A program made the position numbers and the translations under genes. Below the pieces are notes generated by a model, which did no database searches, was not told the origin of the DNA, and was given only the letters and a program-made list of their open reading frames with translations. Shown here piece by piece: positions 8,402 to 15,334 of a stretch of DNA of 36,025 nucleotides. This DNA is from Candidatus Cloacimonadota bacterium. Lineage in GTDB: Bacteria > Cloacimonadota > Cloacimonadia > Cloacimonadales > TCS61. The stretch spans positions 1 through 36,025 of the forward strand of contig JAFGRJ010000022.1 of assembly GCA_016935235.1 (NCBI GenBank). The letters are read 5' to 3'. Numbering within the stretch: position 1 is the stretch's first letter; each line of letters opens with the position of its first letter.

Positions 8402-9121
8402 ATGAAAAAAGGTGTGAAATTCATACTGGTACTGGTGATTGCCCTGCTCGTTTATTGGGTAAGCATCAGCTGGGTTCCCGGTATCCCTTTTCTTAAGCAT
8501 TTATCGGACAGGGTGGCATGGATCAGCCCCTCTCTCTGGGTACAGGCAACCCTGCTGCTTTGCTCGATCATTCTTATTCTGATTTTCGGCAGAGGTAAAT
8601 TCGCTTCCTACGGCTTCCGGGGGACAGGTTTGATAAACATTATTAAACCTTTCTTCATTGCTTTTCTTTTTGCATTTGTCCTGTTTATCCTGAACATGAT
8701 TCATATCCGTGTTACGGGACCACCGCAGGGCAGTGGAAAAGGACCCTTGTCGGGTGATCTCATCAAGGATATAGTTTATATCTGGATTATCGCCAGTATG
8801 GTGGAGGAGATATTCTTCCGTGGTTTCGTGGTCACTTTCCTCCAGGATCTGAAGAAACAGGGGATCAGACTGGGCAGAATCCTTCTGAGCGTGCCAGTAT
8901 TAGTGGCAGCCCTCCTGTTCAGTCTTATGCATTTGTGTCTGTGGGATATCATGCCCCACCGGATAGTCTATTTCATACTTATAAATACATTTTTCCTGGG
9001 GTTGATCGCCGGGTACTGGCGGGAAAAAACAGGGAGTCTGATACCGGCTTACGTTGTTCACCTCATCTTTAACGTTGTTGGCATGATAATTCCACGATTA
9101 TTGATTGCTCTTGTTAGTTAG
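8402..9121 (+). CDS. CPBP (CAAX-like) family intramembrane metalloprotease
   Basis: A 239-residue protein with about seven or eight membrane helices. The diagnostic Abi/CPBP motifs are present in order: EEIFFRG (EExxxR; about residues 139-145), a His in FSLMHL (about 180), and HLIFNVVG near the C-terminus. These residues form the metal site of Rce1-like glutamate proteases. In bacteria such proteins are linked to bacteriocin self-immunity, membrane protein turnover and peptide processing. A strong GGAGGAG ribosome binding site precedes the ATG. Its place between tetR and a TraB/GumN gene suggests induced expression under the TetR repressor. Confidence 0.9.
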   Translation: MKKGVKFILVLVIALLVYWVSISWVPGIPFLKHLSDRVAWISPSLWVQATLLLCSIILILIFGRGKFASYGFRGTGLINIIKPFFIAFLFAFVLFILNMIHIRVTGPPQGSGKGPLSGDLIKDIVYIWIIASMVEEIFFRGFVVTFLQDLKKQGIRLGRILLSVPVLVAALLFSLMHLCLWDIMPHRIVYFILINTFFLGLIAGYWREKTGSLIPAYVVHLIFNVVGMIIPRLLIALVS

Positions 9122-9163
9122 ATAGTTTACCTTTAATAATCGGTATCAATGAAGAAAGGAAAC

Positions 9164-10063
9164 ATGAAAAAGGTCATATTGATTTTCCTTACGTGGTGGT
9201 GGCTTATTTTCCTGAAGCTGGAGCTGTCGGCAGAAGGTAACTTTCTCTGGGAGGTGAATGATGGTGGGACAAAACTCTATCTGCTGGGTTCTATCCATTT
9301 GATGAGGAAGGAGATGTATCCTCTGGATGAAAAGATTGAAGCTTCTTTCCAGAATTCGGACATTCTGGTGGTAGAGGCTGATCCCTCCAAGATCGATCAG
9401 CAGAAGATGACGGAACTGGTCATGCAGAATGGATTTTATAAGGAAGGGGAATCTCTCGAAACAAAAATTACCGCGGAACTGTACCAGAAGGTCAGTGAAA
9501 CTTTTAACAATTTTGACACACCTATCACTCAGATAAGAAAATATAAACCCTGGCTGATCTGTCTTAAACTGGGACTGATGAACCTGGAAAAGCTGGGTAT
9601 GAAATCAGAGTTGGGGGTGGATGTTCATTTTATAGCCAAGGCACAGGAAAGGGAGATGGAGATTCTGGAACTGGAATCAGCGGACCTACAGATCACTCTG
9701 TTGTCGTCTTTTCCCGAAGAACATCAGATCGATTATCTGGAACATGTTCTGAATGATACCGAGGATATAGAAAGGGCGGTCAACGACATGATAGCAGCCT
9801 GGAAAACAGGGAATGTAGACAGTATGAACGCCACTGTGAAACAGAGGATACTGGAAGATGCCGATAAACTGCCGGGTCTCCGGGATTATTACAATAATTT
9901 ATTTTCCCAGCGGGATGAGCATATTTTCCAGAAACTGATTACCTATCTGAAAAGCGACAGCGGAAAAACCTATTTCGTTATTGTGGGTGCCGGTCACCTG
10001 GTAGGGAAGGATGGTCTTCTCCAGATGCTGGAGGACAATGGATACAAAACGGTACAATTGTAA
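9164..10063 (+). CDS. TraB/GumN (Tiki-like) family protein, exported
   Basis: I prefer the second ATG (9164), which follows AAAGGA; the track start at 9149 has no ribosome binding site and adds five residues. The protein has a signal peptide rich in Trp and Leu (ending around LSAEG). The family core follows: FLWEVNDGGTKLYLLGSIHLM with the GxxH motif, ILVVEAD, and near the end VIVGAGHLVGKDGL with the second conserved His. TraB/GumN proteins are related to the metal-dependent Tiki/PrgY proteins; some act as proteases or pheromone-shutdown factors. Third gene of the TetR-CPBP unit, 42 bp after the CPBP gene. Confidence 0.88.
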   Translation: MKKVILIFLTWWWLIFLKLELSAEGNFLWEVNDGGTKLYLLGSIHLMRKEMYPLDEKIEASFQNSDILVVEADPSKIDQQKMTELVMQNGFYKEGESLETKITAELYQKVSETFNNFDTPITQIRKYKPWLICLKLGLMNLEKLGMKSELGVDVHFIAKAQEREMEILELESADLQITLLSSFPEEHQIDYLEHVLNDTEDIERAVNDMIAAWKTGNVDSMNATVKQRILEDADKLPGLRDYYNNLFSQRDEHIFQKLITYLKSDSGKTYFVIVGAGHLVGKDGLLQMLEDNGYKTVQL

Positions 10064-10105
10064 TTTTACCAGCCTTTAACTGAAGATACCTCCTAGTGCA
10101 TGGTC

Positions 10106-10190
10106 ATTGCGAATCCCTTCAGATGTGAGGGATCTTCAATATTTAGCCTTAGTTCTTTTATTGTTTCCTTTCCTGTTAAGGAAGGGGACA
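10106..10190. repeat. Paired imperfect hairpins, possible degenerate intergenic repeat
   Basis: Two adjacent inverted repeats occupy an otherwise gene-free gap. The first (10106-10140) nests ATTG/CAAT around ATCCCT/AGGGAT with a short loop. The second (10161-10190) pairs a TTTCCTTTCC arm with GGAAGGGGACA, allowing G-T pairs and one bulge, around TGTTAA. Neither is followed by a T-run, so they are not obvious terminators. The arrangement resembles the short palindromic repeats scattered between genes in many bacterial genomes. The small ORF called at 10107 runs across these arms and is probably not a gene. Confidence 0.35.
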
Positions 10191-10275
10191 CAGGTTATAT
10201 TATTTCAGGATGAATCAATTTGTATGAAAACAGGGCCAGACGCTTGCTGGAAATATCTGATCCATATTTTGTCAG

Positions 10276-10716
10276 TTAATCCTGTAAATCATTATCAAGC
10301 CAGTCAGGGAATTTGCCGTTTTTTATTCCCAGCCTGATCAGATTGGACATGCTGTCGAACTGCTGCATGCATAGTTCATATTCCTCTTTGGAGATACCCG
10401 CGGTTCGAGGATAACACCAGAGCAGCATTCCTGCTTTACTGGCCATGAGATTCTTCATTTTTGCACAGGGAAATTCAGCACATTCCGTGCAGCTGGTAAA
10501 TCCTTTCTCCAGAGCGCAAGGCCTTGCCTGGCAGTTGGTATCAGCATGAGGTCCTTCATTTCGGCAACCTGCGCAGATAACATTTTCCGGAGTGTAATTC
10601 TCATGTCCGAATATTTTCCGCCAACCTTCCACCATTTTTTTTCTTATCTCGTAATCTTCAGAACGAGCGGCACATAAATGACAATTGTAACCACAGAAAC
10701 CGATGTGTTCTCTCAT
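10276..10716 (-). CDS. DUF3795 domain-containing Cys-rich protein
   Basis: A 146-residue protein. The ATG at 10716 (MREHIGFCGYNC) is chosen over the track start because AAGGAG lies 6 nt upstream and the family's conserved motif begins right there. Cysteines occur in the DUF3795 order: FCGYNCHLC, CAGC, CQARPCALEKGF and CTECAEFPC. Such a pattern suggests a zinc or Fe-S binding protein; function in the family is not known. It stands alone on the minus strand, divergent from the caspase-like gene and converging on the TraB/GumN gene. Confidence 0.88.
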   Translation of the reverse strand: MREHIGFCGYNCHLCAARSEDYEIRKKMVEGWRKIFGHENYTPENVICAGCRNEGPHADTNCQARPCALEKGFTSCTECAEFPCAKMKNLMASKAGMLLWCYPRTAGISKEEYELCMQQFDSMSNLIRLGIKNGKFPDWLDNDLQD

Positions 10717-10832
10717 GGGCAACTCCTTGTTGGTGAAATGAAGATAGGGTGCATTTAATATAAATGGAACCACAAATAAATGATATTTATGTAAAGCTTT
10801 TTTTGAGAAACAATTTGTCCCGGAAAAAAAAC

Positions 10833-10886
10833 TTGACTGATTTTTTGAAATTAGTGCCTACTGCAAAATCAATTTTGCTGAGGGGG
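10833..10886 (+). promoter_or_regulatory. Promoter/operator candidate for the caspase-like gene
   Basis: A TTGACT -35-like box lies at 10833-10838, though no good -10 box follows at 17 bp. A 16-bp near-palindrome, GCAAAATCAATTTTGC (10863-10878; 7 of 8 pairs), sits directly before the AGGGGG ribosome binding site (10881-10886). It may be an operator or a short RNA hairpin at the translation start. The rest of the 178-bp gap to the divergent DUF3795 gene is AT-rich without other clear signals. Confidence 0.35.
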
Positions 10887-10894
10887 ATAAACTT

Positions 10895-11785
10895 ATGAAA
10901 AAGATATTTGCAGGATTATTATTTTTAATGGTGCTGCTGGTTTTTTTCAGCTGCAGCCAACAGGGAGAGCTAACCGATCCAGGAACTGATCAGCTTGATG
11001 GATCTATCTATCAACGTCCTGAATTCATTGAGACCAGGACTGATGCCGAAATCGAACGTTATCTGTTGAAAGCATCGGATAGCTATACACCGGAAAGAAA
11101 GAAACCTCAACCTCCAAATCCACCGGATCCTCCCGAAGATCCTAATCCCAATCCGGCTCACAAGTATGCTTACATAGTCGGTATTTCGGATTATGATGGC
11201 ACTCAAAACGATCTGCAGTATTGTGACGACGATGCTCAGGACTGGAAGAATTATTTGCAGACCCAGGGTTTCACAATCCAGTTTGATATAGATCAGAATG
11301 CTACCGCAAGCGCCATTGAATCTGGCCTGCAGTGGCTGATGACCAGCGCTGCGCCCGGTGATGAGATTGCCTTCATATATTCCGGTCATGGTGTTGATTA
11401 TGCACAATATGGAACCTGCATTATCTCCTGTGACCTTTATTATATCACCCATAGCTTCGTTATGGAGTATCTATCACTGTCCAATTGCACTAAGAAGATG
11501 GTGGCAATAGACTGCTGTTACGCTGGTGATTTTCTTGGTGACAGCGAAACAGGCATGATAGTTGCCACAGCTTCCACAAACAGCTATTCCTATGATGGCG
11601 ATGAAACAATGCAAAACGGAGTCTGGACATATTATTATATGGTCGCCTTGGTTGATAACGAAGTGATATTCAACGAAGATGCTGCCGGGTATGCCAAAAC
11701 CCAGATGAAAGCCTGGGGGAGGACATATCATGTCAGGGTCACTCCTGCTGTTAACGATGATTACGATGGATATTTCGACATATAA
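10895..11785 (+). CDS. Caspase-fold (peptidase C14) lipoprotein
   Basis: A 296-residue protein. It starts with a lipoprotein-type signal peptide whose Cys20 (FFSCSQQ) is the likely lipidation site. A variable acidic stretch and a Pro-rich linker (about residues 68-86) lead to a C14 peptidase domain from about residue 89. The domain has the first strand YAYIVGISDY, NDLQYCDDDA, the catalytic His165 in YSGHG and the catalytic Cys208 in DCCYAGDF. These are the His/Cys dyad motifs of caspases and metacaspases. The domain is expected in the periplasm or on the outer surface, tethered by lipid. The gene is alone, with an intrinsic terminator right after it. Substrate specificity and role are unknown. 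Confidence 0.87.
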   Translation: MKKIFAGLLFLMVLLVFFSCSQQGELTDPGTDQLDGSIYQRPEFIETRTDAEIERYLLKASDSYTPERKKPQPPNPPDPPEDPNPNPAHKYAYIVGISDYDGTQNDLQYCDDDAQDWKNYLQTQGFTIQFDIDQNATASAIESGLQWLMTSAAPGDEIAFIYSGHGVDYAQYGTCIISCDLYYITHSFVMEYLSLSNCTKKMVAIDCCYAGDFLGDSETGMIVATASTNSYSYDGDETMQNGVWTYYYMVALVDNEVIFNEDAAGYAKTQMKAWGRTYHVRVTPAVNDDYDGYFDI

Positions 11786-11800
11786 AAAACTATTATTAAG

Positions 11801-11830
11801 AAAAGCTCCCGGTGACGGGAGCTTTTTTTT
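11801..11830 (+). terminator. Rho-independent terminator after the caspase-like gene
   Basis: A perfect 11-bp stem, AAAAGCTCCCG/CGGGAGCTTTT, closes a GTGA tetraloop and runs into eight T residues (11823-11830). It lies 16 bp after the stop codon. Confidence 0.95.
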
Positions 11831-11846
11831 ATTATAAAACAATAAG

Positions 11847-11875
11847 GACCGGAAAGAGAGACTATCTTTCCGGTC
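11847..11875. terminator. Second perfect hairpin, possible terminator for the minus-strand operon
   Basis: GACCGGAAAG and CTTTCCGGTC form a perfect 10-bp stem with a 9-nt loop. Read from the minus strand it lies about 94 nt past the SIR2-like stop and is followed by a T-rich but broken run (CTTATTGTTTTAT). It may end the pepF-yciI-SIR2 transcript; its U-tract is weak, so this is less sure than the neighbouring terminator. Confidence 0.5.
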
Positions 11876-11968
11876 TCAAATTGAGAAAATACTCCTCAGC
11901 TATTTTCAAAAAATTATCCTCCTAAGTGCATATTTTATGTTATTGTCAAGATATATTCTTCGAATAGA

Positions 11969-12970
11969 TCAGCTGAAACTCAGATAATTATTCCGTAAAA
12001 AGGTTATGGCATCACATGAAATAACCCTGTCAGGACCAAACAACTGCTGCAGTCGCATTATTTCATTTTCACGGTCTTCTTCGTAATAAACCACAATTTT
12101 CTTTATCTTATCACGGTATTTACCGAAAAACAAGAGGTTATTGATGTCGGTTGCCGGGAAACCATATCCAATGAAATAGAGTTCTTGGGCTTGCTCCAGG
12201 TAATAGGCTGCCTTTACCCAGAGGGTATTGTAAAGCGTCCCCTTAAGAAAAAGTTCCTTGGCATGGATCATGGGGATGAAAACAGGAACATCATTCTGGT
12301 GGATGAAGAAATTCTCGTCATCAGGATCTACTTGATATATGGAGTTTATATTGGCATCAGAAGATCCCTTGGCCTGGAACCAGTTGAAAGAACCGTGTAG
12401 TTTTAAAAGTTGAAAGGGAACGAGATCGGAATCTTTTTTTCTTTCCGGATAACTCAGATAATAGCGCAGTTTAACTCCGTAATCAATCCAGAGGTTCAGT
12501 TCAGATTGATTTTTTTTCAGGAAATCTTCCAGAAGAAGATCGTAATTGAATGTAATCAGCAGATTTTTTCTTGTTCCACTGATCCCAGGTTTTTGAACAG
12601 CATACAGAAGAAAATCCAGCAGGAATTTTTCTTTTTGGGGATCGATACGGTTGTCCCTGAGATTCTCGTAGATAAATTGCAGAATCTGAATTTGAAGACG
12701 TTTATACCGTTCCTCTTCATAAAAATCACGGAAAACCCTCTTGGAAAAAATGGTGGTGGTTATATTCTCTATTGATAGAATATTCCTGACATCTGTCTGA
12801 AATGACTTGAAAGTATCTACCAGCTCTTTCAATTCCCGGTTGGCGCCATTACGGAAGAAATTGTTTTTTTTAAACAGGCGCTGGGTAAGGTCTTTCATGC
12901 TGAGCATTTTGCAGGAAAAGGATTTGGAAAACCCTGATCCAAGAATGAAAATTCTTTTATAATCTTTCAT
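11969..12970 (-). CDS. SIR2-like NAD-binding domain protein (SIR2_2 type)
   Basis: A 333-residue cytosolic protein. The sirtuin-like signatures appear in order: GSGFS at residues 11-15 for the dinucleotide, ITFNYD (TxNxD pattern), LKLHGSFNW with the catalytic-type His, and near the C-terminus LYFIGYGFPATDIN. No zinc-ribbon cysteines are seen, which fits the SIR2_2 group rather than true deacetylases. Several bacterial members of this group are NAD-degrading effectors in anti-phage systems, but others have no known role. The gene is last in an operon with an M3 peptidase and a YciI protein, 24 bp after yciI. The NAD-binding residues look intact; the biological role is open. Confidence 0.75.
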   Translation of the reverse strand: MKDYKRIFILGSGFSKSFSCKMLSMKDLTQRLFKKNNFFRNGANRELKELVDTFKSFQTDVRNILSIENITTTIFSKRVFRDFYEEERYKRLQIQILQFIYENLRDNRIDPQKEKFLLDFLLYAVQKPGISGTRKNLLITFNYDLLLEDFLKKNQSELNLWIDYGVKLRYYLSYPERKKDSDLVPFQLLKLHGSFNWFQAKGSSDANINSIYQVDPDDENFFIHQNDVPVFIPMIHAKELFLKGTLYNTLWVKAAYYLEQAQELYFIGYGFPATDINNLLFFGKYRDKIKKIVVYYEEDRENEIMRLQQLFGPDRVISCDAITFLRNNYLSFS

Positions 12971-12994
12971 GGTCCCTTGATTTGATCCTTAATA

Positions 12995-13309
12995 TTAGAA
13001 TCCCCATAATGCTGTATGATAGGGATAGAGTTCAGCCTTCATTACTCCGGACTTAACCGCGGGATCTGATTCCATAATCCATCTGGCTTCCCTTTCACTG
13101 GGTGCTTTAAAGATGACGATACCGAAACCGGAAGGATCTGTGTTCAGAGTTCTTCCGGCCAGGAGTACTATTTTTTGGGCAGAAAGATTTTTCAGATATT
13201 CGAAATGGGCATTGATTATCTCATCTTCTGCAGGGGTTGACCCGTTTGCCAGCAGTTCTGTTCTGACAGGCTGCAATTTGTATAGATATTCACTTGTTCT
13301 TATTATCAT
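12995..13309 (-). CDS. YciI family protein
   Basis: A 104-residue protein when started at the ATG at 13309; the track start is a TTG that would overlap the upstream stop. The dimeric ferredoxin-like YciI fold is indicated by HFEYLKNLSAQKIVLLAGR and by GFGIVIFKAPSEREARWIMESDPAV, where the conserved His/Asp pair lines the putative active site. YciI proteins are small enzymes of mostly unknown substrate. The start lies 4 bp after the M3 peptidase stop, so translation is probably coupled. Confidence 0.85.
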   Translation of the reverse strand: MIIRTSEYLYKLQPVRTELLANGSTPAEDEIINAHFEYLKNLSAQKIVLLAGRTLNTDPSGFGIVIFKAPSEREARWIMESDPAVKSGVMKAELYPYHTALWGF

Positions 13310-13313
13310 GTCT

Positions 13314-15035
13314 TTATCGTATTTTTTCAAGTTCAGTTCTTATGAAGCCAACCAGTTCCCCAACATAGACGGCGGAAAAATCAAATTTGATTCCGGCTGC
13401 TTTATAAAGCTGATCAACTGACCTGGTGTACCCCAGGCTGAGGAATTTTTCATAGTCAGCAAGCGTTTTCTCCCTCGATCGGGTGCGATAATTTCTATAC
13501 ACAGCTAAGGCTCCTAACTGCGCAATTGCATATTCAATATAATAGAAAGGTACTTCGAATACATGTAACTGGAACAGCCAGAACATTTTCTTGTATTCCT
13601 CCAGTCCACTCCAGTCAACACCAGTACTGAATCTATCCATCAAGCTGGCAAAGAAATCTTCCCGGGCGGCAGGGGTATGATCAGGGCATGTGTATATCCA
13701 GTGCTGGAATGCATCGATTATCATTGCCCAGGGCAGGAATTCGAGAGCACCAAGCAGCTGGTCCCTCTTAGCTTTCCTGAAATGTTCGGGTTTGTCGTAA
13801 AATATATTCCATTTATCCATGGTGAGAAATTCCATGGTCATGGAAGCAAGTTCAGCCACTTCACTGGGAGTTTCTTTGTAAGGGGCGATATGGATGTCCC
13901 GGGTGGCAAAGGTATGCATGGCATGACCGGATTCGTGGAGCAGGGTAACAACATTGCGGTGGATACCAACTGCATTCATGAAAATAAACGGTGCTCCCGT
14001 TTCCTGAAGCGGATAGTTATATCCGCCCGGGGCTTTGCCTTTCCTGTTGTCAAGATCAAGGAATGCGGAATTTTTCATCTTGTTGAGGCGGATACCGAAT
14101 TCCGGTTTTACTTCAGAAAGGATGAAAAGTGCCTTATCGACGAATTCATCGATTTTCTGAAAAGGTTTCAACACTATTCCATCAAGATCAACGGTTGTAT
14201 CCCAGGGGCGGACACTTTCAAGTTTGAGTTTGCGGCGTCTTTCATCTGTATGTTCCTTCAGGAAGGGAACTACTTCCTTTTCCACGGCAGTGTGGAATTT
14301 TATAAGATCATCGGGAGTATAGGAAAAACGACCCTTGGACTTGTGCATGAAATCGCGGTAATTAGCAAAACCGGCATTAAGGGCTTGTTTAATTCGTAGA
14401 ACCTTCATTGCATCGAAAAGTTCATTGAATTCTGCCCTCATTTCCATCATTTTATTCATGCGCAGGAACCACACCTCTTCTCTTGTCCTGCGGTCGGTTT
14501 CCTGAAGAAAGGGTGCCAGTTGAGACAGTGTTTTTTCCTCGCCCCGGTAGGTTACCGTTAACTTGGAAAATGCTGCTCCATATTTATTTGCCAGCTCTTT
14601 CTCCTTGATCTGCAGGGGAATATTTTCTTCACGGAACAGCTCTATCTCATTGGAGATTATCCTGTTCAGATGACTGTATTCTGAATCCGGCAGTTCCTTG
14701 CGGAAAGGGCTGTCATAAAACTTCTTGTTGAACTTGAAACTGTATGGTTTTGTCCTTGAAACGATATTGGCATAAAAATCGTTGAATTTCCGGGAATTCT
14801 CTTCTACATCAGCAAAACGCGTCATATTGATATAACGCCAGGCCATTTCTTCGGCCACGATATCTGATATTTCACAAACTTTTTCCAGAAAAGAAATCAG
14901 AGCAGTGGCGGAGTTGATCTTCACTGCCAGAAGTTTTTCCATTTCCCTTTCCAGATTTTCCCAGCAGGTAATGTCCAGATCTTCTGGAAAGAAGCGGCGT
15001 GGTTTTTTTGTTATCTTTTCCTTTGTATAATCCAT
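13314..15035 (-). CDS. M3 family oligoendopeptidase (PepF-like)
   Basis: A 573-residue cytosolic zinc metallopeptidase. The catalytic HESGH is at residues 367-371 (LHESGHAMHTFA) with the following E (TPSEVAELASMTMEF) that supplies the third ligand. The size matches PepF/oligoendopeptidase F enzymes (about 560-600), which cut oligopeptides of roughly 6-20 residues. No signal peptide. An AAGGAG ribosome binding site lies 7 nt upstream of the ATG. It is the first gene of the peptidase-yciI-SIR2 operon. The large plus-strand ORF at 13677-14399 is its shadow. Confidence 0.93.
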   Translation of the reverse strand: MDYTKEKITKKPRRFFPEDLDITCWENLEREMEKLLAVKINSATALISFLEKVCEISDIVAEEMAWRYINMTRFADVEENSRKFNDFYANIVSRTKPYSFKFNKKFYDSPFRKELPDSEYSHLNRIISNEIELFREENIPLQIKEKELANKYGAAFSKLTVTYRGEEKTLSQLAPFLQETDRRTREEVWFLRMNKMMEMRAEFNELFDAMKVLRIKQALNAGFANYRDFMHKSKGRFSYTPDDLIKFHTAVEKEVVPFLKEHTDERRRKLKLESVRPWDTTVDLDGIVLKPFQKIDEFVDKALFILSEVKPEFGIRLNKMKNSAFLDLDNRKGKAPGGYNYPLQETGAPFIFMNAVGIHRNVVTLLHESGHAMHTFATRDIHIAPYKETPSEVAELASMTMEFLTMDKWNIFYDKPEHFRKAKRDQLLGALEFLPWAMIIDAFQHWIYTCPDHTPAAREDFFASLMDRFSTGVDWSGLEEYKKMFWLFQLHVFEVPFYYIEYAIAQLGALAVYRNYRTRSREKTLADYEKFLSLGYTRSVDQLYKAAGIKFDFSAVYVGELVGFIRTELEKIR

Positions 15036-15334
15036 TAAAGAACTCCTTGATCAAAAATCAGATTCATATCAGTCATTTTAAAAAGATAAAAAAGCTGACA
15101 AGAGATTTTTCCTTTTTTTATTTTTTTAAATCATAAACAATATAAAATTACATTTGTATGAAACAAAACAACTGAAAGCTGCAGGAAAATTGGTTGATGA
15201 GAAAAAACAACTTCGGGTTTAATAGCAGGCCCGACGATGTGAAAAAATCAGCTTGACTACTCCCGGCATAAGTGGATAAAAGATAACCTATTGAAAAGGG
15301 CTTTGCTTTCAATCTTAGTAAAAGAGGAAATATC
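15036..15334. promoter_or_regulatory. Divergent region pepF/glnA with a glnA promoter and leader hairpin
   Basis: No gene is visible; the short minus-strand ORF at 15148 has no support. Toward glnA there is TTGACT (15253-15258) with a GATAAA-like -10 (15275-15280). Downstream is a hairpin, ATTGAAA/TTTCAAT (15290-15296 with 15307-15313), that ends about 10 bp before the GAGGAAA ribosome binding site. No TnrA/GlnR-type site (TGTNAN7TNACA) is evident. AT-rich sequence near 15060-15140 likely serves the minus-strand operon. Confidence 0.4.

Noticed and set aside
10107-10337. 76-residue ORF on the plus strand
   Set aside because: No ribosome binding site, crosses the paired hairpins and overlaps the end of the DUF3795 gene on the other strand; composition not protein-like.
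10895-12970. Caspase-like gene plus SIR2-like gene as one defence island
   Set aside because: The genes converge, each has its own terminator, the caspase is exported while SIR2 is cytosolic, and neither has a sensor or mobile element beside it.
13677-14399. 240-residue plus-strand ORF
   Set aside because: Antisense shadow of the M3 oligopeptidase, which carries the HESGH motif and a good start.
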